Assembly: GCA_902475435.1 (NCBI GenBank) | Contig: CABRZL010000001.1 | Location: 76,129 to 140,128 of the forward strand | DNA length: 64,000 nucleotides | Source: an uncultured Eubacteriales bacterium | Lineage (GTDB): Bacteria; Bacillota; Clostridia; Oscillospirales; Oscillospiraceae | Direction: 5' to 3' | In this document: one piece after another, positions 51,165-58,683 of the stretch | Layout of the letters: each line of letters begins with the position of its first letter | Position numbering within the stretch: position 1 is the stretch's first letter | Program-made: the position numbers and the translations under genes | Notes under the pieces: generated by a model | The model's input: the letters and a program-made list of their open reading frames with translations, nothing else | The model's database searches: none | Told to the model about the DNA's origin: nothing

Positions 51165-52544
51165 TCAGGTATCCTGTACCCCGCAAAACGCCTTACGATA
51201 CGCAGTCGGTGTAATCCCTTCATAGCGCTTAAACACTCGCGCCAAAGTCCATCCGGAATAATAGCCTACCCGGGACGCAATCTCAGAAATCCCCAAATCT
51301 GTTTCGTTGAGCAATTTTTTTGCCTCGGTCAGCCGTGTGGTATGCAGATAATCCAACAAGTTCATGCCCGTATTTTCTTTAAACATACGGCTCAAATAAC
51401 TGCGTGATTTCCCCAAACAGTCACAAATCATCTCCACAGAGAGATCGGGTTCCATATATTTTTTACTAATTAAATGAATGACCTTTCCCGTTGTACCGGT
51501 ATAATCTGAAGGAACCGTATTGTAATGACTGTCTAACTTAGAAAAAATTTGCTCCAGTGCATGTTCTATCTCTTCCATCGTAGTACATAGCTCTAAACGC
51601 ATTCCTCCTTCGCCGGTGGGACTTCGATCATCTAAAATTTCTCCCAGCGGTGCGGCTAAAACGCTTCCCGTTGTCTGCATCCGCATATTTAGAAACATTT
51701 TTACACGGTCCAAATTACCCTTGCCGGATTCCTGATAAATTTCTCGAACCTTATCCAGCGTCAACTGCAGGGCCATTCGAAAATCCTGTGTTACCAATGC
51801 ATTGAGATACTGTTTCTCTATGGTAGGTTCCGGACGCCGTCCCCCAACGGGAGCGCCTCCTTCCGCCCGGGCGCAAACCCCCTCATTATAAACTGTATGA
51901 GCATCGCCGGACACCACTTCCGTCTCTCGGAACGCCTCATGCAGGGGATATAATCCGTCACAAACTCCGCTCACACAGACCCGCAGCTCCAGGCAGAAAT
52001 TTTCCCGAATGAACTTCACTGCATCCCGACAGATTTCCGCCACCTGACGAGATAGTTCTGCATCATCTGTGCGGCCAAAGTTAAGCAAAAATGCATACCG
52101 ATCCTCCAGATTTGCCGGATAGCAGGCAAACTGTTCACCCAACAACTCGGAAAAAATGGACGATACAATAAGCCCAACCTGTCCTCCATCCCGAATATCG
52201 CTGGCATAACCGGAAAACATGGTATCATTTCCAACGGGACATACCAAAACGATGAGAAATCTGGACTGTTCAAAATTTAATTCAAACATGTGAAGCTTCC
52301 GCTCCAATGCCTTGGTATCAATAAAATGCCCTCGCAGCAGCTTTTCCACCATCAGCTCCTGGGCTTGATAGGTCCGGTGGCGATATTTTCGCTCCAATTC
52401 CTGATAGCTATCTTTCCCCGAGCTTGCCGGAATCCCCATATCTATCTGCGGCGGATGTCCCTCTCGCCCCAGCGCCGGATGGGATACCGCTTTCTCCGCC
52501 GGTGCAGAAAACAGTGACTCAAATCGGCCAACCTTCTGTGCCAT
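51165..52544 (-). CDS. AraC family transcriptional regulator
   Basis: This 459-residue regulator has a C-terminal AraC double helix-turn-helix (about residues 360-455): LSVEMICDCLGKSRSYLSRM, then NLLDYLHTTRLTEAKKLLNE and VGYYSGWTLARVFKRYEGIT. The large N-terminal part (about 80-340) resembles the sensing region of YesN-type regulators without a response-regulator receiver. The ATG at 52544 follows GGGAGG at 7 bases; a longer frame to 52658 would run through the promoter. Its targets are unknown; the acyltransferase genes immediately downstream in the same direction are candidates. Confidence 0.9.
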   Translation of the reverse strand: MAQKVGRFESLFSAPAEKAVSHPALGREGHPPQIDMGIPASSGKDSYQELERKYRHRTYQAQELMVEKLLRGHFIDTKALERKLHMFELNFEQSRFLIVLVCPVGNDTMFSGYASDIRDGGQVGLIVSSIFSELLGEQFACYPANLEDRYAFLLNFGRTDDAELSRQVAEICRDAVKFIRENFCLELRVCVSGVCDGLYPLHEAFRETEVVSGDAHTVYNEGVCARAEGGAPVGGRRPEPTIEKQYLNALVTQDFRMALQLTLDKVREIYQESGKGNLDRVKMFLNMRMQTTGSVLAAPLGEILDDRSPTGEGGMRLELCTTMEEIEHALEQIFSKLDSHYNTVPSDYTGTTGKVIHLISKKYMEPDLSVEMICDCLGKSRSYLSRMFKENTGMNLLDYLHTTRLTEAKKLLNETDLGISEIASRVGYYSGWTLARVFKRYEGITPTAYRKAFCGVQDT

Positions 52545-52608
52545 GATGCTACCTCCCAGATACAAATAGACGTGATCCGCCATAAAACCTACAAAATGTG
52601 TTGTTTTT

Positions 52609-52636
52609 ATTATAACATAAGCAGCCAAAAAGTAAA
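52609..52636 (-). promoter_or_regulatory. Promoter of the AraC-type regulator
   Basis: On the minus strand TTTACT (52636-52631), a 16-base spacer and TATAAT (52614-52609). Confidence 0.65.
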
Positions 52637-52692
52637 GTAAAAGTTCAAATCGTGACATTTACAGGAATAAAACCGCAGATTGTTTTTAGCTC

Positions 52693-52721
52693 TTTCCAAA
52701 TCATCGCTTTTGTTGTACAAT
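52693..52721 (+). promoter_or_regulatory. Candidate promoter of queH
   Basis: TTTCCA (52693-52698), a 17-base spacer and TACAAT (52716-52721); a moderate match, divergent from the AraC promoter. Confidence 0.4.
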
Positions 52722-52754
52722 ATTTTTGAACAATATGTTCGGGAGGTGTTCAAA

Positions 52755-53300
52755 ATGAAGCTACTTCTACACATTTGCTGTGCACCCTGCAGTAATATGT
52801 GTATTGAAACACTTCGGCTTGAAGGACTTGACCCGCAAGGTTTCTGGTATAACCCCAATATTCATCCTTTTACGGAATATCGGGCACGACGTAATTGCTT
52901 GCGAGAATATGCAAAAACCATTGGTCTTACGCTTCATGAGCAAAACGACTATGGTCTTCGCCCTTTCATTCGAGAAGTAGCTGAAGATATAGAAGGCCGC
53001 TGCGTGAAGTGCTACGAAATGCGCTTAGGTAAAACAGCACAGTTCGCCGCAGAGCATGGTTTTGATGCTTTTACCTCTTCTCTTTTCATAAGTCCTTATC
53101 AGCAGCATGAGATAATGCGTGAGGTTGCTCACCGGGCTGCCCAGCGTTTTGGCGTTCGCTTCCTTTACCGGGACTTTCGACCATTTTTTCGTACGGGTCA
53201 AGCTCGCGCCAGAGAATTGGGCTTTTACATGCAAAAATACTGCGGTTGTGTCTTTTCGGAAGAGGAACGCTACCTAAAGCCTCAGAAAATTCTACGTTAA
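52755..53300 (+). CDS. queH: Epoxyqueuosine reductase QueH
   Basis: This 181-residue protein (formerly DUF208) reduces epoxyqueuosine to queuosine in tRNA. It has the cysteine pairs expected for its iron-sulfur and metal sites: HICCAPC near residues 6-12, CVKCYEMRL near 84-92 and YCGCVFSEEE near 165-174. The ATG at 52755 follows GGGAGG at 8 bases; the open frame to 52680 upstream covers the promoter. Other queuosine genes are not nearby. Confidence 0.93.
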   Translation: MKLLLHICCAPCSNMCIETLRLEGLDPQGFWYNPNIHPFTEYRARRNCLREYAKTIGLTLHEQNDYGLRPFIREVAEDIEGRCVKCYEMRLGKTAQFAAEHGFDAFTSSLFISPYQQHEIMREVAHRAAQRFGVRFLYRDFRPFFRTGQARARELGFYMQKYCGCVFSEEERYLKPQKILR

Positions 53301-53397
53301 AATTCATATTGCCGCTGAATCAAGAAAATTGACCAGTGTCTTTCCGGAAAAGACGTGTTATAATGTTTGCATCAAATTCCTTAGGAGGCGCAGTATT

Positions 53398-53883
53398 ATG
53401 AAAGACGCTATGATTGTCATCGCGAAATTTAATCAGCTGCAAAATTTAAAGCTGTTAAAGCTACTGGATCAGCTTACCGATGTGCAGCGCAAACAAAACG
53501 TCGGTACCAACTATACCTTTGGCTCCATTCACGGTGCGCTGGATCGGATGGCTGGCACGCTGGGAATGAGTTTGAATATGCTTTCTGACGATGGTCCCGG
53601 TGGCCCTGGTGGTCCCGGTGGCCCTGGTACAGGATCTCCTAAATATGATATTGAAGATTACGATTTGCTTAAGAAAAAAATTATCGAAACCGATGCCGGT
53701 TATGTCGCTGGATTTGAGGCAATTACAGAAGAGAAATGCATTGCTGGTCCGGGCGTACCGCTATACGATATGGTAATGAAAGGTATGTTCATTGCAAACT
53801 TTGTTCGTGGGGCAATATGCCAAGCTCTCAAAGCAGAATTCGGTATAGAAAGTGACTTGATTGCGGGCGCACTTCTATCTTAA
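53398..53883 (+). CDS. Unrecognised protein with a Gly-Pro loop, upstream of rex
   Basis: I do not recognise this 161-residue protein. It has no signal peptide or membrane helix. The N-terminal part (1-62) looks helical (KFNQLQNLKLLKLLDQLTDV), residues about 66-79 form a collagen-like DGPGGPGGPGGPG loop, and the C-terminal part is again helical (YDMVMKGMFIANFVRG). The ribosome binding site AGGAGG is strong and the codon use resembles its neighbours, so it is a real gene. rex follows after 57 bases with its own ribosome binding site and no terminator between, so the two may be cotranscribed. A link to redox state is inference only. Confidence 0.75.
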   Translation: MKDAMIVIAKFNQLQNLKLLKLLDQLTDVQRKQNVGTNYTFGSIHGALDRMAGTLGMSLNMLSDDGPGGPGGPGGPGTGSPKYDIEDYDLLKKKIIETDAGYVAGFEAITEEKCIAGPGVPLYDMVMKGMFIANFVRGAICQALKAEFGIESDLIAGALLS

Positions 53884-53940
53884 CCTCACGCTGGAATCTA
53901 ATGTCCATGGAAATTTAAAGCATCCGGGAGGAAACATTTT

Positions 53941-54576
53941 ATGATCGCAGCTCTGTCACAAGGAACGCTCCAAAGGCTTCCTCAATATTTAATTATGCTG
54001 AAAGCTGAACTTCACGAGGGGCATACTGCTGTAACGGCCGATGATATTGGCGCTGTTGTACGAGTCAGTCCCAGTCAGGTACGCCATGATCTAACATCCT
54101 GCGGTATCAATCGCGCACCCGGTGAAAGCTATGATGTGGCAGACCTAATTAAGCTCATTGAACATTCCTTGGGTTATGACGACATCTCCAATGCCGTTAT
54201 CGTCGGTGCCGGTCAACTGGGGCGCGCTTTGCTCAGCTATCAGAATTATTCGGATTACGGTGTGGATGTAATCGCTGCTTTTGATGTTGATGAAGCGCTG
54301 GTGGGGCGCGAAATTAGTGGAAAACCTGTCTTGTCTATTAAGCGCATGAGCAGCCTCTGCCGGCGCATGAAGGTTCACATCGGCATTATTACGGTTCCAG
54401 CTGCCCATGCACAGGAGGCCTGTGACAGATTGCTGGAGGGCGGCATTCAAGCGATTTGGAATTTTGCTCCCGTCCATCTAAAGGTTCCAGACAATGTAAT
54501 TGTAAAAAACGAAATCATTGCCGTTTCCCTGGGGGAACTTTCAAGACAGCTTCAAGAGAAACGGAACAACATTTAA
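53941..54576 (+). CDS. rex: Redox-sensing transcriptional repressor Rex
   Basis: This 211-residue regulator has an N-terminal winged helix (residues 8-75, with VRVSPSQVRHDLTSCG) and a Rossmann domain that binds NADH/NAD+ (VIVGAGQLGRALLSY near residues 85-99). Rex represses fermentation and respiration genes until NADH rises. The ATG follows GGGAGG. Conserved features up to the C-terminal domain-swap helix (VSLGELSRQLQEK) are present. A hairpin follows. Confidence 0.95.
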   Translation: MIAALSQGTLQRLPQYLIMLKAELHEGHTAVTADDIGAVVRVSPSQVRHDLTSCGINRAPGESYDVADLIKLIEHSLGYDDISNAVIVGAGQLGRALLSYQNYSDYGVDVIAAFDVDEALVGREISGKPVLSIKRMSSLCRRMKVHIGIITVPAAHAQEACDRLLEGGIQAIWNFAPVHLKVPDNVIVKNEIIAVSLGELSRQLQEKRNNI

Positions 54577-54580
54577 AGAA

Positions 54581-54610
54581 GCAGCAGATGTTCAAGCAAA
54601 CATCTGCTGC
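54581..54610 (+). terminator. Hairpin terminator after rex
   Basis: GCAGCAGATGTT and AACATCTGCTGC pair over 12 bp around CAAGCA, followed by the moderately U-rich TCTGATTCT. Confidence 0.7.
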
Positions 54611-54640
54611 TCTGATTCTGCAATGCCGCTACGCTATAAG

Positions 54641-54669
54641 TTGCAATCCATGACAGGATATTGTAAAAT
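54641..54669 (+). promoter_or_regulatory. Promoter of the thioesterase gene
   Basis: TTGCAA (54641-54646), a 17-base spacer and TAAAAT (54664-54669). Confidence 0.65.
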
Positions 54670-54704
54670 AGTTTGTAGTTTATTTGTTTTACTGGAGGAA
54701 TACC

Positions 54705-55178
54705 ATGGAACCCGAACTTTTTTCCCAGGCGGGAATGGAACTGTCCTGCCAAAAGTTTAACGCCCGCATCAATCATGAAACCGATCAGCGGGGCCCATCT
54801 TTTAATGTCAATATGAAATCAAAATATGAAAGTTGCAATTTTCCCCAAAAGACTTTGCTCTTAAGCTTCCCCGTGGAAGAATATATGCGCAACCCCGCCG
54901 GAGTGATGCACGGAGGCGCCGTGGCAGGCGCTCTGGATATCACCATGGGCAGCTTAACCTTTTATATGTGCGGTGAATTTCTCACACCCACCATCAACAT
55001 GAACGTTTCCTATGAACGTCCAATTCCAACTGGAAAACGTCTTTTTGTAGAGGCAACATGCCTCTCCTGCGGTAAAACCATGGCCTATGCCACTGCTCAG
55101 GCATGGTTAGAAGACCATCCAGAAAAAATCGTTGCCAGTGCTGCCGGAACCTACTATACTGCCAGCGGCGTAAGATAG
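54705..55178 (+). CDS. PaaI-type hotdog-fold thioesterase
   Basis: This 157-residue protein has the hotdog thioesterase core NPAGVMHGGAVAGALDITMG near residues 64-83, with the HGG loop and the catalytic Asp, then TINMNVSYERPIPTGKRLFV. It would hydrolyse acyl-CoA thioesters. The ATG at 54705 follows GGAGG. It forms a single-gene unit between a promoter and a terminator. The acyl substrate is not known. Confidence 0.88.
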   Translation: MEPELFSQAGMELSCQKFNARINHETDQRGPSFNVNMKSKYESCNFPQKTLLLSFPVEEYMRNPAGVMHGGAVAGALDITMGSLTFYMCGEFLTPTINMNVSYERPIPTGKRLFVEATCLSCGKTMAYATAQAWLEDHPEKIVASAAGTYYTASGVR

Positions 55179-55204
55179 TACGGTTCATTTTTACCGCACA
55201 AGTT

Positions 55205-55252
55205 CAGCTCCAACCTGTACAGTAAAGTACAAGCTGGAGCTGTATTCCTTTT
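55205..55252 (+). terminator. Terminator of the thioesterase gene
   Basis: CAGCTCCA with TGGAGCTG and an inner GTAC/GTAC stem form an interrupted hairpin followed by TATTCCTTTTAT. The remaining stretch to 55354 shows no gene. Confidence 0.65.
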
Positions 55253-55354
55253 ATAGGGAGCCTTATCAATCCTACCATTTGTCGGATTTTCCGCTACTTT
55301 CTCTTGATCGTCGATTCGTTCAGATCTCTATGTACCAATAAGCGGCATGCAACC

Positions 55355-55936
55355 TTACTGAGCACGAAATTGAATCGTTCCATGTTCTGCATCCATAGAA
55401 TCCACAATTGCCAAAGATTCCAACCGAATTCCCTGTGCACGCAAGCGGTCTCCCGCTCCCTGAAATCCCTTCTCAATGGCAATACCAATCCCGCAAAGAG
55501 TTGCCCCCGCTTGATTTAAAAGGTCCATAAGCCCCTCCAGAGCCTTCCCGTTGGCTAAAAAATCGTCGATAATCAACACCCGATCCTGGGGTCCCAAATA
55601 ACGACGATCCACCACCACATCACTGATATTTTTATGTGTAAACGATTCTACACGTGTCGTGTACACATCTTTCCCCAAATTCAGAGATTTGGACTTCTTT
55701 GCAAACACCACCGGACATCCGAATTCCAACGCGGCAATACATGCAATTCCAATGCCGGACGCTTCAATCGTAAGAATTTTATTGATCCCTGCATCTGCAA
55801 ATAATCGTTTCCACTCTCTGCCCATCTCTCTCAGCAGACTGATATCCATCTGATGGTTTAAAAAGCTGCTGACTTTTAAAATATTTCCCGGATAGACCTC
55901 TCCATCTTGCGCAATCCGTTTCTCCAGCAATTCCAT
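55355..55936 (-). CDS. xpt: Xanthine phosphoribosyltransferase
   Basis: This 193-residue enzyme converts xanthine and PRPP to XMP. It follows Bacillus Xpt closely in layout: [20 protein letters not shown] at the start, [31 protein letters not shown], and the PRPP loop [14 protein letters not shown] near 122-135. The ATG at 55936 follows GGGGGA. In Bacillus the gene sits behind a purine riboswitch; here the promoter is only about 45 bases from the start, leaving no space for one. Confidence 0.94.
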   Translation of the reverse strand: MELLEKRIAQDGEVYPGNILKVSSFLNHQMDISLLREMGREWKRLFADAGINKILTIEASGIGIACIAALEFGCPVVFAKKSKSLNLGKDVYTTRVESFTHKNISDVVVDRRYLGPQDRVLIIDDFLANGKALEGLMDLLNQAGATLCGIGIAIEKGFQGAGDRLRAQGIRLESLAIVDSMDAEHGTIQFRAQ

Positions 55937-55980
55937 AAACATTTCCCCCACAGTTCGGCCAAGTTGCCGTTTTTGGAAAT

Positions 55981-56009
55981 ATTATAATACCTATATTCCA
56001 AAAGCTCAA
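55981..56009 (-). promoter_or_regulatory. Promoter of xpt
   Basis: On the minus strand TTGAGC (56009-56004), a 17-base spacer and TATAAT (55986-55981). Confidence 0.7.
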
Positions 56010-56031
56010 GAAAAAATGTCGAATCCCCGCG

Positions 56032-56070
56032 AAAAATAGAGGCTTCCCGTAAAATCAGGGACGCCTCTAT
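56032..56070 (-). terminator. Terminator of the wecB-XpaC unit
   Basis: On the minus strand ATAGAGGC (56070-56063) pairs with GCCTCTAT (56043-56036), with an inner CCC/GGG pairing and TTTT after the stem. Confidence 0.85.
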
Positions 56071-56073
56071 CTC

Positions 56074-57435
56074 CTATAATTTCAGTTCGTTATCTGCCGT
56101 CAGTCCGTCTTTTTCCAGCATACTCTCCATAACTTTTAAATCTGCAGAAATATCCAATACATCATCGGCAAAAAGTTTATCCAGCTGCGTTTCATAACCA
56201 TCCACCAGCTTATCCATCATTGCTTCAATCTTACTCTTCGCCTCTGCAATATTCTCCCCTTCAATCCCCTGCGCCTCCAGCTTAGAGTAGCTTTCTAAAA
56301 TCTTAAGGGTTTGAGGCAAGTAATAATTCATAAAACTACGAAGTTCCCCCGCTTTTTCCGGACGTTCTTCCAAAAGCTGAAATATCTTAGCAGTGAGCTC
56401 TTCAATCCGGTCAATTTTATCCGAAAGTTCCTCGTTCGCAATGGCATCGTTCACTTGGCGAATATGCTTCAGGGTAGCCGATGCAGTATCATCCTGCACT
56501 TCGATCTCGGGCTCTGGCTCCTGTTCCGGTTCCTCCTCTAACGGACCATTCAACACCAATGCATGTCGAGCTGCGTCCACATACCCTTCTTCCCAGAAGT
56601 CCCGCTCCAGCATTTCTTCCAGGTCTTTCTCCGCCTTTTTCTCACTTACACCCATTGCCTTAGCCAGAGAAGCAATCGGGATGACGTTCCGCTTGCCAAT
56701 CATCGTAAGATATTTCTGAAAGCGCTTCAGTTTTCGCTTCCGGCTGCCGGCCACTCCAATCAACGTAACTCCAATGAGACACAATGCCAGCAACGGTAAA
56801 GTCTCGCTTAGCAGCCACTCCCAGTTATAGAAGTATCGGATTTCGTCAATCAAATCCATTACAAAAGCGAACCCAAACAGGCCAGCCATACCAATGCCGA
56901 TGCTCCGGAATAATCCGATGTGCCCCAATCCATAAGGGGCCCCTTCGTCTTTATTTTCCTTCTTTTTCTTACGGGTTTTTGCCCGGGCCTGAGCCGCTCG
57001 CGTTTTTGCCATTTCTGTCTGCCATTGTGCCGAATCACCGGCTGTATGATCCTCAACGCTTTCTGAAGACTTTGCCTTCTGCTTTGCTTTTTCCGCATGT
57101 GCTCGAGCCTGTCTGGCTACATTTTGTGCCGCAGTCGCAGCACGACGAAATTCCTGTTCCACCTTTTTGTCCCCGGGCCATTTCCCGCCCAACTGCAAAA
57201 ACAGTAAAACAAGTCCCACAGGCCAATATACCATAAAACCCAAAATAATTAAAATCCAATGCCAACCATCATCATTTTTCTTGTTTCGATTCCGTTGGTT
57301 CCCGCTTCGCGTATAATTGCTGTAGCGATAGCTTCCATTTGACTCTGCTTGACCGTTACCGCCCTCTGGCGGCACATAATGTACATTGCCGTTTTCATCA
57401 AATTCCCAGCGTCCTTGGCTGTTTGTTGTACTCAC
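56074..57435 (-). CDS. XpaC-like (5-bromo-4-chloroindolyl phosphate hydrolysis) family membrane protein
   Basis: This 453-residue protein has a hydrophilic Asn/Gly/Ser-rich start, a helix pair near residues 58-82, a long Ala/Lys/Glu coiled segment (about 90-165), two more helices near 175-230, a small winged-helix-like stretch (VIPIASLAKAMGVSEKKAEK near 252-271) and a C-terminal helical domain (about 315-445) that resembles XpaC (PF10112). The function of XpaC is not established despite the name. The GTG at 57435 follows GGAGG and overlaps the wecB stop in a GTGA junction, so it is translated with wecB. Confidence 0.75.
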   Translation of the reverse strand: MSTTNSQGRWEFDENGNVHYVPPEGGNGQAESNGSYRYSNYTRSGNQRNRNKKNDDGWHWILIILGFMVYWPVGLVLLFLQLGGKWPGDKKVEQEFRRAATAAQNVARQARAHAEKAKQKAKSSESVEDHTAGDSAQWQTEMAKTRAAQARAKTRKKKKENKDEGAPYGLGHIGLFRSIGIGMAGLFGFAFVMDLIDEIRYFYNWEWLLSETLPLLALCLIGVTLIGVAGSRKRKLKRFQKYLTMIGKRNVIPIASLAKAMGVSEKKAEKDLEEMLERDFWEEGYVDAARHALVLNGPLEEEPEQEPEPEIEVQDDTASATLKHIRQVNDAIANEELSDKIDRIEELTAKIFQLLEERPEKAGELRSFMNYYLPQTLKILESYSKLEAQGIEGENIAEAKSKIEAMMDKLVDGYETQLDKLFADDVLDISADLKVMESMLEKDGLTADNELKL

Positions 57436-58529
57436 AACTGTTCCTCCAGTATATTCGCAATGCGTCGGGACGCATAACCATCTCCATAAGGATTGGATGC
57501 ATTTGACATGGCAGCATAGGCCGCTTCGTCCTCCAACAGCAGTTTGAAATTGTCATAAATCACGTCTTCTTTGGTTCCCACCAATTTCAGCGTACCGGCT
57601 TCTACCCCTTCCGGCCGCTCTGTGGTGTCCCGCATAACCAGAACCGGCTTTCCCAACGACGGGGCTTCCTCTTGAATTCCTCCGGAATCTGTTAAAATCA
57701 AATAACATCTGGCCATAAAATTATGAAAATCCAGCACATCCAGCGGCTCAATCAGATGAATCCGTTCCACACCGGACAGCTCCCGCGCAGCAATTTCCCG
57801 GACAGCAGGATTCATATGAATGGGATAGATCACCTTAATATCGGGATGCTCATCACAAACCCGGCGAATCGCCCGAAACATTCGCGCCATAGGTTCCCCT
57901 AAACTTTCTCTGCGATGAACCTCCACCAAAATCAGACGACTGTCTGCGGCCCACTCCAGTTCAGGATGCCGGTAATTTTCCCGAACAGTTGTCCGGAGCG
58001 CATCTATACCAGTATTTCCGGTTACAAAAATCTTGTCGGGATCTCGTCGCTCGTTTAAAAGATTCTGCCGGGCCGTCTCTGTGGGCGCAAAGTGAAAACA
58101 GCTTATGATACCAACAGCCTGCCGATTAAACTCCTCTGGATAGGGACTATAAATATTGTAGGTACGAAGTCCAGCTTCCACATGTCCCACAGGAATTCTA
58201 AGATAGTAACAAGCCAATGCCGTAACAAAGGTTGTAGATGTGTCTCCATGAACTAACACGACATCGGGGGTCTCCCGCTCCAGAACTGCTTTGATTTGGT
58301 TTAAAATGCTTGTGGTTACATCAAACAGCGTTTGCCTGTCTTTCATAATGGATAAATCATACCCCGGTACCACGCCAAAGGTATCGAGAACCATATCCAG
58401 CATCTGTCGGTGCTGACCCGTTACACAGACTATGGTCTGAATTCCAGAACGAGTTTTCAATTCATTCACCAGCGGACACATTTTGATCGCCTCCGGTCTC
58501 GTTCCAAATACCAGCATCACTTTTTTCAA
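57432..58529 (-). CDS. wecB: UDP-N-acetylglucosamine 2-epimerase, non-hydrolysing
   Basis: This 365-residue enzyme interconverts UDP-GlcNAc and UDP-ManNAc for wall teichoic acid or other polymers. Marks are MLVFGTRPEAIKMCPLV near the start, VTGQHRQMLD, VLVHGDTSTTFVTALA near 90-105, HVEAGLRT, and LTDSGGIQEEAPSLGKPVLV near 283-302. The TTG at 58529 follows GAGGTGG; the longer frame to 58592 overlaps the promoter. It is encoded first, with the XpaC-like gene coupled behind. Confidence 0.95.
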   Translation of the reverse strand: MKKVMLVFGTRPEAIKMCPLVNELKTRSGIQTIVCVTGQHRQMLDMVLDTFGVVPGYDLSIMKDRQTLFDVTTSILNQIKAVLERETPDVVLVHGDTSTTFVTALACYYLRIPVGHVEAGLRTYNIYSPYPEEFNRQAVGIISCFHFAPTETARQNLLNERRDPDKIFVTGNTGIDALRTTVRENYRHPELEWAADSRLILVEVHRRESLGEPMARMFRAIRRVCDEHPDIKVIYPIHMNPAVREIAARELSGVERIHLIEPLDVLDFHNFMARCYLILTDSGGIQEEAPSLGKPVLVMRDTTERPEGVEAGTLKLVGTKEDVIYDNFKLLLEDEAAYAAMSNASNPYGDGYASRRIANILEEQL

Positions 58530-58563
58530 CTTTGCCACCTCGCTTTCTATGGATTCATCGTAT

Positions 58564-58592
58564 ATTTTACACACTTTCCTGCATGTCGTCAA
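58564..58592 (-). promoter_or_regulatory. Promoter of wecB
   Basis: On the minus strand TTGACG (58592-58587), a 17-base spacer and TAAAAT (58569-58564). Confidence 0.7.
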
Positions 58593-58636
58593 CCGGAATT
58601 GACCTTCGACATCACATCTTAAATAATATTTCTGAC

Positions 58637-58678
58637 GTAAAAATTTGCCGCACTGACTTCGTTTTCAGTGCGGCAAAT
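58637..58678 (-). terminator. Terminator of the exp7-like P-ATPase gene
   Basis: On the minus strand GCCGCACTGA (58674-58665) pairs with TCAGTGCGGC (58656-58647), extended by flanking A/T pairs and followed by AAATTTTTA. Confidence 0.9.
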
Positions 58679-58683
58679 CCATT

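Noticed and set aside
55937..56073. Purine riboswitch upstream of xpt, as in Bacillus
   Set aside because: The promoter is too close to the gene and the known purine aptamer core is not visible.
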